Source: Micromonospora arida
GTDB lineage: Bacteria > Actinomycetota > Actinomycetes > Mycobacteriales > Micromonosporaceae
Direction of reading: 5' to 3'
DNA length: 64,000 nt
Assembly (NCBI RefSeq): GCF_003857035.1
Contig: NZ_QGSY01000148.1
Coordinates: 24,194-88,193 of the forward strand
Below are positions 24,353 to 33,366 of this stretch, piece by piece; the stretch's first letter is position 1, and the number at the start of each line of letters is the position of its first letter. Made by a program: the position numbers and the translations under genes. The notes below the pieces were generated by a model. The model did not search any database, was not told where the DNA came from, and saw nothing but the letters and a program-made list of their open reading frames with translations.

Positions 24353-25044
24353 GCGCGTTGGGACGTGACGTGTTGCGGGCCATGTCCGTACCGGGGCCGT
24401 GGATCCTGCTGGCGCTGGAGGTCGTCTTCGCCGTGATGGTGAGCCTGTCCACAGCGTTCCTGCACCTGGATCCGAGCCCGTCTCTCGCACTCGGCTTCGT
24501 GCCGGCGCTCGCCGGGCTTTTCGGTGCTCTGACCGGCGGCGCGGATGCCCGGTTCGGGTCGTTGGCCGGGGAGGTCCTCACCCTGGGCGGCCCGGTACGG
24601 TACACGCTGCGGATGCTTCGGGTCACCTTCGGCCTGGGCCTGGTGGGTGGTGCCGTCGGTGGCGTCCTCACCGCCGCGACCTGGTGGGCGACGCTCGACG
24701 TAGCTCCTCCCGCGGGTCGGCTGACGACCCTCGTCCTGGCCTCGGCGGTGGCCGCCGGCTCCTGGGCGCTGCTGGGAGCAGCGCTCGCCATCGTCACGCA
24801 GGCCCAGATCGGAGCCGTGGCGGTCGTGCTCGGTTACCTCATGGTCCTGGAGCCCATCCTCGAACTGACCATGACGGGCTTCGTCGGGCTGTATCCGGGG
24901 CACCTCGCGGTCGAACTGCTCACCGTGTCGGGTCCCGCCGCCCTGGCAACTCCTGCGGCTCGACTTATCGCGGTGGTCGCCGTGGTCGCGGGACTCGCCT
25001 GCACGCTGGCCCGTTACCGGCCCGTGCCGGTAACGGCCACCTGA
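24349..25044 (+). CDS. ABC-2-type permease of the bacteriocin operon
   Basis: 231 residues from a GTG overlapping the ATPase stop. Six hydrophobic segments (about 17-37, 46-62, 86-107, 125-146, 151-175, 200-222) follow the layout of ABC-2 permeases that export peptides or drugs. It is the last gene of the operon; the stop is followed within two bases by the truncated tRNA-Lys-like sequence, so the cluster ends sharply there. Confidence 0.8.
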   Translation: MSALGRDVLRAMSVPGPWILLALEVVFAVMVSLSTAFLHLDPSPSLALGFVPALAGLFGALTGGADARFGSLAGEVLTLGGPVRYTLRMLRVTFGLGLVGGAVGGVLTAATWWATLDVAPPAGRLTTLVLASAVAAGSWALLGAALAIVTQAQIGAVAVVLGYLMVLEPILELTMTGFVGLYPGHLAVELLTVSGPAALATPAARLIAVVAVVAGLACTLARYRPVPVTAT

Positions 25045-25045
25045 C

Positions 25046-25105
25046 TGGTGCGCTGCTCTGCCAGTTGAGCTGGCGGCGTTCGCTGACAGCGGGACGAGAC
25101 GCTGG
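25046..25105 (-). pseudogene. Truncated tRNA-Lys(CTT)-like sequence, copy 1
   Basis: On the plus strand 25053-25080 matches the 5' half (complement) of the intact tRNA-Lys at 38412-38487, with changes in D-arm and acceptor. Similarity continues into the tRNA's upstream flank to about 25105. TGGTGCG at 25046-25052 matches the other end of the tRNA (CCA and first acceptor bases), as if the anticodon and T arms were deleted. It cannot fold into a tRNA. It sits directly after the bacteriocin operon. Confidence 0.65.
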
Positions 25106-25160
25106 CACGCCCCGAACCCGACACGAGCGCTCGCGACAGTGCGAAGCCCCGTCCCTCCCG

Positions 25161-25232
25161 TCGATCATGGAGTCGTGGTTACCGTTATGCCTGGTAGGAG
25201 ACCTTTTCGGCCCACCACAACTCCATGATCGA
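25161..25232. repeat. Long inverted repeat, possible MITE/REP-like element
   Basis: A 19-base arm at 25161-25179 beginning TCGATCATGGAGT is matched in inverse at 25214-25232, 18 of 19 positions complementary, around a 34-base spacer. It contains no ORF. It could act as a terminator, but the exact arms and long spacer look more like a small palindromic mobile repeat. Confidence 0.65.
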
Positions 25233-25253
25233 CTCGGACCGGGCGGGGGCGCC

Positions 25254-26160
25254 TCACCGCAGGGTCAGCGTGACCTGCCCGGTTGCGACTCCGGACGGGT
25301 CCACCACCACCCTGTACGCGCCAGAGGCCGGCAGCGTCGTCGGCTCGATGTCACCAGCGCCGTTGATCACGCAGCCGCTGGTGATCGGGCTGCCGTCGGG
25401 GGCGCGTAGCTCCAACACACCGCACTGGTCCGTTAGGTCGGAGGCGGTCGCGGTCAGACTCACCGACGAACCGGCGTCGGCGGTGAAACGGTAGGTGGTG
25501 ACCGCGCCGGGTCGGTCGACGGTGGCGACGACCGGCGGACCGCCCACGGCGATCGTCGCCTCCCGGTCGCGGCTGCTGACCAGCCGCAGTGTGGTCGCGC
25601 CGGTGGTGCGACCGGTCGGATCGACCACCACTGTGTACGTCCCGTCGGCGGGCAGCAGCGTGCCGTCGATCTCGCCGACGCCGTTGATCACGCAGCCGCT
25701 GCTGAGCAGCCGGTTCTCGGTGTCGCGCAGTTCCAGCGGGGAGCACTGGTGGGGAAGTGTGCTCGTTGGCACCTCGACGAAGACGCGTTCACCCTGCTGC
25801 CCGGTGAACCGGTACCGGGCCCACGCGCCTGGGTGGTCAAGGGTCGCGGTGACCTCCGGGCCGTTCGCTTGCAGTGTGCCGTCGACGTCCCGGGCCACGT
25901 ACACCCGGATGGCGGCTCGTCCGGTGTCGCCGGGGGCGGCGGCGACCCGTACGGCGTACGTGCCGGCAGCGGTGAGGTCGACGCGGTCAATGTACCCGAC
26001 GCCGTTGATGTTGCAGCCGCCTCCGATCACCTGGTCGGTCGCATCGGTGAGCCCGTATGGCGAGCAGCGGTCGGCGATCCCGGGGGCGGTGGCGTCGACG
26101 AAGACGGCGTCCCCGGCCCGGCCGGGGAACGTCAGTGGCGCGCCGCCGCCGTGTTCAGCA
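25254..26160 (-). pseudogene. 5'-truncated gene for a secreted repeat protein (PPC-like repeats)
   Basis: The frame encodes three to four repeats of about 90 residues, each with 'SGCVINGVGEID'-like motifs and a preceding 'QCSPLELRD' or 'QCGVLELRA', probably one disulfide per repeat. The fold resembles bacterial pre-peptidase C-terminal (PPC) domains of secreted enzymes. Repeat-like sequence continues upstream of the GTG at 26030 to about 26160 ('AGDAVFVDATA'), then reaches a stop near 26203 with no start codon or signal peptide. The N-terminal part has been lost, probably together with a catalytic domain. Translation from GTG 26030 remains possible. Confidence 0.65.
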
Positions 26161-26295
26161 GCCGGCCAGGTCCGGTGCCCAGGCGGGTACGCTCGTCACT
26201 GCTGCATGCTGCGCCGACGGCGCCGTTCGGCCGGCTCGGCCGCGAACCCGCGGTGGCTCCGACCAACCTCGCGCCGATCCAGGGGAATCAACCAG

Positions 26296-27975
26296 GTGAG
26301 CACCCATTCGATGTTGTTGTTCGTGCTCGCCGCTGTCGCGGTCATCGTCGTCGTGCGGTGGGTGGCGGCCCGCACCGGGCTGCCGGCCGCGGCGCTTCTG
26401 CCGCTCATCGGCATCGTGTACGCGCTGCTACCCGGCCCCAACGTCGGCCTTGATCCCGACCTCGTGCTCATGATCGTGCTGCCGCCGTTGCTCTACAGCG
26501 CCGCACTGGACTCCTCGCTGTTGGACATCCGCCGGAACCTCCGCATCGTGGTCAGCCTGTCCGTGCTGCTGGTGCTCCTCACCGGGGTACTGGTCGGCAT
26601 CGGTTTCCACCTGTTCGTCGCCGGGGCGACGCTCGCTGCCGGGATCGCGGTCGGCGCCGCCATCGCGCCGCCCGACCCGGTGGCCGCCCTGGCGGTGGGC
26701 CGCCGGGTGAACCTGCCACCGAAGATGGTCACGATCATTCAGGGCGAGGGGCTGCTCAACGACGCCACCGCGCTGACGATGCTCAGCGTCGCGGTGGCCG
26801 CCGCGGTGGGTGGTGAGTTCTCGTTCCCGTCCGCCGTTGCCCAGTTCGTGCTGGCGGCGGTCGGCGGGGTCGCCGTGGGAGCGGCCGTGGCCTGGCTGGT
26901 ACGTCTGGCCCGACCGTTCACCGCGGACCCACTGTTGTCGAATGCCATCTCGCTCGCGACACCGTTCGTGGCCTACCTGTTGGGCGAGGAACTGCACGTC
27001 TCCGGGGTGCTCGCCGTGGTGGTCGCCGGGCTGATCGTCGGTCACAAGACGCCGCAGCTCACCTCGGGGGCCGCCCGGCTGCAGACCAGCGCGGTGTGGC
27101 GGCTGGTCGACTTCCTCCTCGAAGGCTTCGTCTTCCTGCTCATCGGCCAGCAGCTTCCCGAAGTCGTCAAGGGCCTACGTCAGTACGACACGTCGACCAT
27201 CGTCACCGCTGTCGCCATATCGGTCGGCGTGGTGCTCCTGCTGCGCCCCGCGTGGCTGGTGATGACCCAGTCCCTTCCCCGGTCGCTGCACACCCGGCTG
27301 GGCGGCATTTCCGAGCAGGACGACCCCGACGAACCCGCGAGTGCCCGGCAGATCGAGCGCGCTGACCGCAACGCCCGCCGACTCACATCCCGGGAAGTGG
27401 TGGCACTGAGCTGGTCCGGCACCCGTGGCGTGATCAGCCTGGCCGCGATCTTCACCCTGCCGCTGACCACCAACAGCGGCGCACCCTTTCCCGACCGTGA
27501 CCTCCTGCTGTTCTGCACCTTCGTGGTCGTCCTGGTGACACTCGTCGGGCAGGGCCTGACGTTCGCGCCGCTCGTGCGGATGCTGGGCCTGCGCGCCAAC
27601 GAAACCGACCAGGCCCGCGTACGCAACGAGGCCCGCTCGGCGGCGGTCGAGGCCGCCCTGGCCCGCCTCGACGAGGTCGCCGCCATGGAACCGGACAGTG
27701 CGGTGGCCGTCAACACCACCCGTACGCAACTGCTGGCCCGACTGGCGCGCTACCGCGGGCGGCTGGACCTTCTGGAGCAGAGCGGCTCATCCGAGCTGCC
27801 CACCTCACCGGCGTACGAGACGGCGCTTCGGGTCCGACGGACAGCCATCGACGCGCAGCGCGAGGAACTGGTGCGCTGGCGCGACTCCGGCCGACTGCCG
27901 GACGAGGAACTCCGCGTCCTGGAACGTGAACTCGATCACGAGGAGCTGCTGCTCCCGAGGCGGACCTCCAGCTGA
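26296..27975 (+). CDS. CPA1-family Na+/H+ antiporter
   Basis: 559 residues from GTG 26296. About 12 TM helices fill the first 420 residues. Family motifs are present: 'AIAPPDPVAALAVG' and 'GEGLLNDATALTML', which carry the ion-binding Asp residues, and later 'SWSGTRGVISLAAIFTLPL'. It exchanges cytoplasmic Na+ (or K+) for H+ in pH and salt balance. The last ~140 residues form a cytoplasmic helical domain ('LARLDEVAAMEPD', 'LERELDHEELLLP') as in NhaP/YjcE-type members. It is transcribed alone. Confidence 0.9.
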   Translation: MSTHSMLLFVLAAVAVIVVVRWVAARTGLPAAALLPLIGIVYALLPGPNVGLDPDLVLMIVLPPLLYSAALDSSLLDIRRNLRIVVSLSVLLVLLTGVLVGIGFHLFVAGATLAAGIAVGAAIAPPDPVAALAVGRRVNLPPKMVTIIQGEGLLNDATALTMLSVAVAAAVGGEFSFPSAVAQFVLAAVGGVAVGAAVAWLVRLARPFTADPLLSNAISLATPFVAYLLGEELHVSGVLAVVVAGLIVGHKTPQLTSGAARLQTSAVWRLVDFLLEGFVFLLIGQQLPEVVKGLRQYDTSTIVTAVAISVGVVLLLRPAWLVMTQSLPRSLHTRLGGISEQDDPDEPASARQIERADRNARRLTSREVVALSWSGTRGVISLAAIFTLPLTTNSGAPFPDRDLLLFCTFVVVLVTLVGQGLTFAPLVRMLGLRANETDQARVRNEARSAAVEAALARLDEVAAMEPDSAVAVNTTRTQLLARLARYRGRLDLLEQSGSSELPTSPAYETALRVRRTAIDAQREELVRWRDSGRLPDEELRVLERELDHEELLLPRRTSS

Positions 27976-28026
27976 CCTGCCGGGTGACGGCGCCGTGGCC
28001 TCAGCCCGGCGCCGTCACTCGGCGCC

Positions 28027-30678
28027 TTACAGTTGGCGCAGGATCACCGAGTCCTTGATCTTCTTGTCGGCGGCCAGCAGCAACGCCTTGCTGATGATTT
28101 CGCCGAGCCGGCTGTCGCCCTCGAAGGGCAGGTACATCTCCGGCTCCTTCGCCTTGGCCGAGTCGGGAATGATGCACAGGTACCGGTCGTCCGGGGCGAT
28201 CAGGATGTTGCCCGAGCCGCAGTGGATGCGGTACGTGTGCAGGTCACCCCGCACTTCGAGGAACCGGTCGGTGAACGTGCACCGGCTGGCGATCGCCAGC
28301 CGGGGAATCACCTCGGCCAGCACCTCCCGACGAGTCCTGGCGGGCGGATTGAGGTCGCCGAAGCTGTTCTGCGACCAGTAGTCGCGGTACCGGCCCTGGG
28401 GACCACCGTCGTACCAGTTCGGGTCGTTGCCCACCCCGGACGCGGCAACAAACAGGTCGACGTCGCGCATCACCTCGCTCAGCACGACAGCCGGAACCTC
28501 CTCCAGCGGCACCGGCGTGCGTTCCCCCCGGAGGAACACCAGTTGGTCGGTCCCCATCGTGTCGAACATCAGGTCGTCGCCCTGATCCTCGATCCCGGCG
28601 ATGTGCAGCACGGCGCGCATCTCCCAGTCCGGAAGGGCAAGCCGGGGGTCCTGGTAGGTGGCGCCGTCGTTGCGGTGTCGAACGTGCGACCAGCCCCGCC
28701 GGGACAGCAGCGCGATGAGACGGTGCTGGCGCACGATGTGCGCGGCGAACCGGTTGGAGTACGTGCCGGTGGCCCGCTCCGCGTCGGTCAGCAGGTACTG
28801 CTCGCGGTGCGCCTGCTTGAACGGCTGGGTGATCGTGTGCCGGGCCAGGAAGTCCCGCCAGGCCGGGACCGCCGCCGGATCGTCGACCGGGTGCCACAGC
28901 CGTACCGTGGCGTCGCCGGCGGGCTCGAACACCGTGCCGTCCACGGTCCGCAGGGCGTCGCCGCCCCAGCAGCAGGCGACGCCGTCGACGGTCCAGATCA
29001 GCCGTCGGGCCAGGGTCCGGGCCAGCGGGTGGTCCAGGAACCGCTCCCGCCACTGCTCGACGGTCCACGCGCGGTCGCGCCGCAGCAGCCCTTCCAGGCG
29101 GTCGCGGGTCCCGATCAGCGTCGCGCCGATGTCCGCGACTGTCGCCTTCAGCTCCTTCAACTCCTCGCCGTGGTCCTTGCGCACCTGGGCCGGCGGAGCT
29201 TTGACCACCTTGCCGTCGGAGTTGCGCCACACCACGGTGGCATCGATGCCGCGCACCTCGACCTCGTACGAGCTGTCACCCAGCTTGTCCGCGAGCGGCA
29301 GCCCGAAGCCGGGCAGCGCCATCTCCTCGACGTCCTCCCGGCCGATGCCGCGCGCCTCGGCGTGCTTGGTCAGGCCCTTCTCGACGATGCGGAGCGTGCT
29401 CTTGTAGGTCAACCGCGAGGCCAGCCGAGCCAGTTGCGCGAGGGCGGCGGGGTGATCGGTGTCGACGAGCGCCGCAGCGGCGAGGTTCGCCAGCTTCGGG
29501 CTCGCCGGGCCGTGCCCGGGAATCTTGCGGGCGGCCCGTTCCGCGATGTGGCCGAGGCTGCGCAGGGTCTCCTCCGAGGGCGGGAGCATCGCCCGCATCC
29601 AGATCAGCCCCCACAGCAGCCCGACGTTGTAGCGGTCGATCGTCCTTGGTGAGGCATCCGCCAGGTGGCCTGGGCAACACGTCGTCATGCGCAGCGGCAG
29701 GGTGCGCGCCTGACCCACCAGCGGGAGCCAGTCGTCGAGACGCGCGGTGAACTCGTCGCCGCCGACCGCGTCGAGCAGGGACCGGGCGGTCTTGCGCCAG
29801 GCGGTCGTCGGCTTGGCCTTGTCCGCGCCGAGCGGGCAGTGGACCAACAGCGCGTGCCAGGCGGCCCGACACTCCTCCGGCATCGCCTCGATGTCGGCGA
29901 CGGCGCGGTCCGCCCACCGCTCGCCGACGTTGGGGATCGGCCACATCCGATCGCCTTCGTCGCTCAGGTCGGACATGCTGCGCTCGATCCGCGTCCGACG
30001 CCAGGTCGCCAGTGCCGCCGGGTGGGTACGTCCGGCCCGCGCCTCGGCCTGGATGGACTCCCAGGTCAGGTCGTTGAGGTGCCAGCTCCACCAGTTGAAT
30101 CCCAGCCACGCTTGACCGCTCAGCCGGTCGAGCCATCCGGCACTGTCCAGCCCGCCGCCCGAGAGCACAATTTTGATCAGCTTGATCCGCCCGTCGCTGT
30201 CCTCCCCGGGCACCGTCAACGCGTCGAACACCGCCTGCCGCACCGACACCGGCCGCCCGGCCAGGAACTTCTCCGCCCGGGCCCACGTTTCCCGACGGGC
30301 ACCGTCCCACGGTTCGCCGATGTACGGCCGTTGCGGCCGGTACTTGATCAGCGTCAGCGCCGCGGCGACCCACCGATCCGGATCCGCGTCGGCATCATCA
30401 AGGTCTGCCAGGGCGGCGCCGAGCACCTGGACATGTTCGGTGGCCTCCGGCAGCAGCTCCCGCTGGGCGGGTGCGAGATCGTACGGGCCGTCCGGGTCGT
30501 TGAGCGCGGCGAGCAGCACCGGGCCCCTGCCGGCTGGCGCCAACGCACACAGCGCCGCCACCTGCCTGGCGTACTCCCGACGGTCGTACCACGAGATGGT
30601 GCCGTCGCCTTGCTCGCACCACCCGGTGGCGGTGGCGATCAGCTCGCGTAGCGCCAGCTCCGGATCGAAGTCGCTCAT
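28027..30678 (-). CDS. DUF4132 domain-containing protein
   Basis: 883 residues, soluble, no signal peptide. The C-terminal third matches the DUF4132 pattern: 'LPGFGLPLADKLGD', 'TVVWRNSDGKVVKAPP', 'TRDRLEGLLRRDRAWTVEQW', 'ARTLARRLIWTVDG', 'WRDFLARHTITQPFKQAHRE', 'LSRRGWSHV'. The N-terminal part is helical repeat-like (ARM/HEAT-type appearance). The molecular function of DUF4132 is unknown. Start ATG 30678 overlaps by four bases (ATGA) the stop of a small beta-grasp-like gene, so the two are co-translated and likely work together. Confidence 0.85.
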   Translation of the reverse strand: MSDFDPELALRELIATATGWCEQGDGTISWYDRREYARQVAALCALAPAGRGPVLLAALNDPDGPYDLAPAQRELLPEATEHVQVLGAALADLDDADADPDRWVAAALTLIKYRPQRPYIGEPWDGARRETWARAEKFLAGRPVSVRQAVFDALTVPGEDSDGRIKLIKIVLSGGGLDSAGWLDRLSGQAWLGFNWWSWHLNDLTWESIQAEARAGRTHPAALATWRRTRIERSMSDLSDEGDRMWPIPNVGERWADRAVADIEAMPEECRAAWHALLVHCPLGADKAKPTTAWRKTARSLLDAVGGDEFTARLDDWLPLVGQARTLPLRMTTCCPGHLADASPRTIDRYNVGLLWGLIWMRAMLPPSEETLRSLGHIAERAARKIPGHGPASPKLANLAAAALVDTDHPAALAQLARLASRLTYKSTLRIVEKGLTKHAEARGIGREDVEEMALPGFGLPLADKLGDSSYEVEVRGIDATVVWRNSDGKVVKAPPAQVRKDHGEELKELKATVADIGATLIGTRDRLEGLLRRDRAWTVEQWRERFLDHPLARTLARRLIWTVDGVACCWGGDALRTVDGTVFEPAGDATVRLWHPVDDPAAVPAWRDFLARHTITQPFKQAHREQYLLTDAERATGTYSNRFAAHIVRQHRLIALLSRRGWSHVRHRNDGATYQDPRLALPDWEMRAVLHIAGIEDQGDDLMFDTMGTDQLVFLRGERTPVPLEEVPAVVLSEVMRDVDLFVAASGVGNDPNWYDGGPQGRYRDYWSQNSFGDLNPPARTRREVLAEVIPRLAIASRCTFTDRFLEVRGDLHTYRIHCGSGNILIAPDDRYLCIIPDSAKAKEPEMYLPFEGDSRLGEIISKALLLAADKKIKDSVILRQL

Positions 30679-30986
30679 CAGCCACCCACCAGCGGGACGA
30701 GCTTGAGGAACGTGATCCGGGACCCCGCGTGCAGGTGGACCTTGTCGTCCAGGGCCGTCACCTGCCGGTCGTCGACCAGCACCACGAAGCCGTTGCGGCC
30801 GAACGCCTCGAGCGTCGCCCGGGTCCGCTCCTCCGGATCGACGTGCCCGCCGGACTCCGCGACCTCCAGAAAGACCCGCCGCCGAATCAACTCGCCGAGG
30901 CGTACCTCTTCCTCGAAGACGTCCATTGTCCACTCAGGACCACTCGGCGCTCCGGTCACTTCATCGGCGATTGTGATCATCGGCAT
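30678..30986 (-). CDS. Small beta-grasp (ubiquitin/MoaD/ThiS-like) protein ending in Gly-Gly
   Basis: 102 residues. The C-terminal part 'VLVDDRQVTALDDKVHLHAG' followed by 'SRITFLKLVPLVGG' has the strand-turn-strand pattern of ThiS/MoaD (in which '...VNG....DGD.V..L..V.GG' is usual) and ends exactly in Gly-Gly. The N-terminal part 'TMDVFEEEVRLGELI' fits the first hairpin and helix. Such proteins are activated at the terminal Gly by E1-like enzymes, as sulfur carriers or ubiquitin-like modifiers. No E1-like gene is adjacent. It overlaps the DUF4132 start. The fold call is by eye only; ATG 30980 is an alternative start. Confidence 0.6.
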   Translation of the reverse strand: MPMITIADEVTGAPSGPEWTMDVFEEEVRLGELIRRRVFLEVAESGGHVDPEERTRATLEAFGRNGFVVLVDDRQVTALDDKVHLHAGSRITFLKLVPLVGG

Positions 30987-31095
30987 GGCGCAGAGGCTAA
31001 CTGAACACTCCGACAGCGTTTCGCTCTCGTTCCACCGCCCGCCGGCCGGTGAACGGGGCGCGATTGATCCGTCGTAGGTCGGGTAGCTGAACAGC

Positions 31096-31566
31096 ATGCG
31101 AGTACCAACTTTGGTCAAGACCGCGGCGGCGGTCACCGCGACGGCCGCCGCCGGGGCGACGGTCACTGACGCTTCCTCACGCTGGTACCAGCGACTGCGC
31201 AAGCCGACCTGGCAACCCCCGCCCGTGGCGTTCCCGCTGGTATGGACGCCGCTGTACGCCCTGATCGCGGTGGCCGGTGCCCGGGTGCTGGACCGCACCA
31301 GCGAAACCGACCGCGCCGCGTTCACCCGTGCCTACGGGCTCAACCTGGCTCTCAACTTCGGGTGGAGCGCGCTGTTCTTCAAGGCCCACAGACCCACCGT
31401 CGCGCTGGCCGAGATCGCCGCGCTCAACGCCTCCAACGTCATGCTGCTCCGCCGCGCCTCCCGTGTCGACCGTGTCGCGGCCGCCGCGCTGGCCCCGTAC
31501 GCCGCATGGACGCTCTTCGCCACCGTCCTCAACGGCACCATCGTTTGCCTCAACAGCAACAGATGA
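31096..31566 (+). CDS. TspO/MBR family protein
   Basis: 156 residues with five TM helices. Family motifs are clear: 'WYQRLRKPTWQPPPVAFPLVW', 'LYALIAVAGA', 'LALNFGWSALFF' and the final 'YAAWTLFATVLNGTIVCLN'. TspO proteins are membrane tryptophan-rich sensors that bind tetrapyrroles and take part in oxidative stress responses. It is divergent from the beta-grasp/DUF4132 pair and transcribed alone. Confidence 0.9.
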   Translation: MRVPTLVKTAAAVTATAAAGATVTDASSRWYQRLRKPTWQPPPVAFPLVWTPLYALIAVAGARVLDRTSETDRAAFTRAYGLNLALNFGWSALFFKAHRPTVALAEIAALNASNVMLLRRASRVDRVAAAALAPYAAWTLFATVLNGTIVCLNSNR

Positions 31567-31736
31567 GCCTGTTGGTGTCTGTCAGCTGAAGGCTGGCCGG
31601 CACCGCACTGAGGGGACTTCGGCCTGGACGTCGTCACCGGCGGTGGACGATGACAACGTCAGTTTGTGTGACCTGGACGGGTGCCAACCGATCTCCACGG
31701 TGTACGAAGATGTCCCGTGAAGGCGAGGTTGTGAGC

Positions 31737-33329
31737 GTGACCGAGCACGCGTACCCGAACAGGACCGACATGTCGGCGGCGGTGGACGCGGCACGCCGCG
31801 GCGACCAGGCGGCGATGGACGCGTTGGTCTCGCATTACCTGCCACTGGTGTACAACATCGTGGGCCGGGCACTGAATCGGTCGGCGGATGTCGACGACGT
31901 GGTGCAGAACACGATGTTGAGCGTCGTGCGCGGACTGGCGGGCGTACGCGATCCGCGGCTCTTCCGGTCGTGGCTGGTGGCCGTCACCATGAACGAAATC
32001 CGTGCCTACCGGCAGTACCAGCACACCACCCCGGCGCCGCCGGAGGACATCGACAATCTGGTCGTCCCGGGCTCCGACTTCGAGGACCTGACCCTGACCA
32101 AGCTTCGCCTGTCCAATGAGCGCCGGGAGGTGGTCCTGGCCACGCGCTGGCTGGACGACGACCACCGCCACCTGCTGTCCCTGTGGTGGCTGGTCGAGGC
32201 CGGTCACCTTTCCCGCGCCGACCTGGTCGATGCCCTGCAACTGGACCCGCACCACGTGACCGTCCGGGTGGCCCGGATGAAGGCACAGTTGGACACCGCT
32301 CGGCTGGTGGTGCGAGCTCTTTCCACCCGGCCCGGCTGCGCAGGCCTGATCGACACGGCGTCCGATTGGGACGGCCAGCCCGCGCAGGTGTGGCGCAAGC
32401 GACTGGCGCGGCACATTCGCACCTGCGCGCAGTGCCCGAACGCCACGTCGGATCTGGTTCCGGCCGAACGGCTGCTGGCCGGCCTGGCGCTCACACCGCT
32501 CCCGGCCGGCCTCGCGTCGGACGTCACGCACAACGCGTACACCGTCTCCGGCACGTCGCAGGGAGTCGCGCCCGCCGGCGCCCCCGTGAAGACCGCCGGG
32601 GCGTTGCGGGACGTCGCGCCGACCGGCGCGTCCGCGAAGACCGGCGGGGTGTCGCATCAGGCCGGCGTCACGGCACTGTCTCTGCCCAAGACCCTGGTCG
32701 GCGCCTTCGCGGCCGTCGCCCTGATCGGAGGCGGCGGGTTCCTCATCGCCAGTTACGCGGACAGGCCGACGCAACGGCCGGCGAGCGCGACCGGCGCCCA
32801 GCCCCCAACCGCGATCATCGAACCCGGCTACGAAACCACCGAACCCGCGTTCGCGTCGCCCTCCCCGACGGCGCTCAAGGCGTCGCCGTCCACCTCGCGG
32901 GCGACCTCCACGCCCACCAGGTCAGCGAAGCCGACCAGGTCGCCGGCGCCGACCACGTCACCGACCAGATCGGCAGCCAAGTCTGCCAATGCGGCATCCG
33001 GTGTCTCCGCCGCCGAACAGCGTCTGCTGGTGCTGCTCAACGAGCGACGCCGCGCGCTCGGACTGCCGGAGGTCGCGCTGCGCGCCACGGAGCAACGCGC
33101 CGGGGAAGCCTGCGTGAAGCAGAACCTTGATGCGGGCACGTTCGAGCACTGCGGCCATGAGGTCCTCTTCGCGTCTTCGGGCACCGCCACACCCGAGCAG
33201 ATGATCACGGCCTGGTTCAACAGTCCCGGTCACAAGACGGCACTGACCTACTCCAGCTCGCGCTTCGCCGGCCCTGCCATCGTCTCCAACGGCACCCGCC
33301 AGATCGCGGCCATCAATATCGACTACTGA
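31737..33329 (+). CDS. Sigma-70-like factor fused to zinc-finger, TM helix and extracytoplasmic CAP domain
   Basis: 530 residues from GTG 31737, eight bases after GGCGAGG; ATG 31710 is an in-frame alternative. Sigma region 2 is at about 15-90 ('DVDDVVQNTMLSVV'). A degenerate region 4 is at about 130-185 ('HHVTVRVARMKAQL'). An anti-sigma-like zinc motif 'HIRTCAQC' (HxxxCxxC) is near 226-233. One TM helix spans about 318-340, followed by a Ser/Thr/Pro linker and a CAP/SCP domain (about 421-530, 'AWFNSPGHKTAL'). Sigma factor, anti-sigma-type finger and external sensor thus sit in one chain, which should be membrane-tethered. It probably reports an envelope signal to transcription, perhaps after cleavage. 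Confidence 0.82.
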   Translation: MTEHAYPNRTDMSAAVDAARRGDQAAMDALVSHYLPLVYNIVGRALNRSADVDDVVQNTMLSVVRGLAGVRDPRLFRSWLVAVTMNEIRAYRQYQHTTPAPPEDIDNLVVPGSDFEDLTLTKLRLSNERREVVLATRWLDDDHRHLLSLWWLVEAGHLSRADLVDALQLDPHHVTVRVARMKAQLDTARLVVRALSTRPGCAGLIDTASDWDGQPAQVWRKRLARHIRTCAQCPNATSDLVPAERLLAGLALTPLPAGLASDVTHNAYTVSGTSQGVAPAGAPVKTAGALRDVAPTGASAKTGGVSHQAGVTALSLPKTLVGAFAAVALIGGGGFLIASYADRPTQRPASATGAQPPTAIIEPGYETTEPAFASPSPTALKASPSTSRATSTPTRSAKPTRSPAPTTSPTRSAAKSANAASGVSAAEQRLLVLLNERRRALGLPEVALRATEQRAGEACVKQNLDAGTFEHCGHEVLFASSGTATPEQMITAWFNSPGHKTALTYSSSRFAGPAIVSNGTRQIAAINIDY

Positions 33330-33366
33330 GGCTTGTGCATGTAGGAGTGGGTGCAGCGCCGATGGC

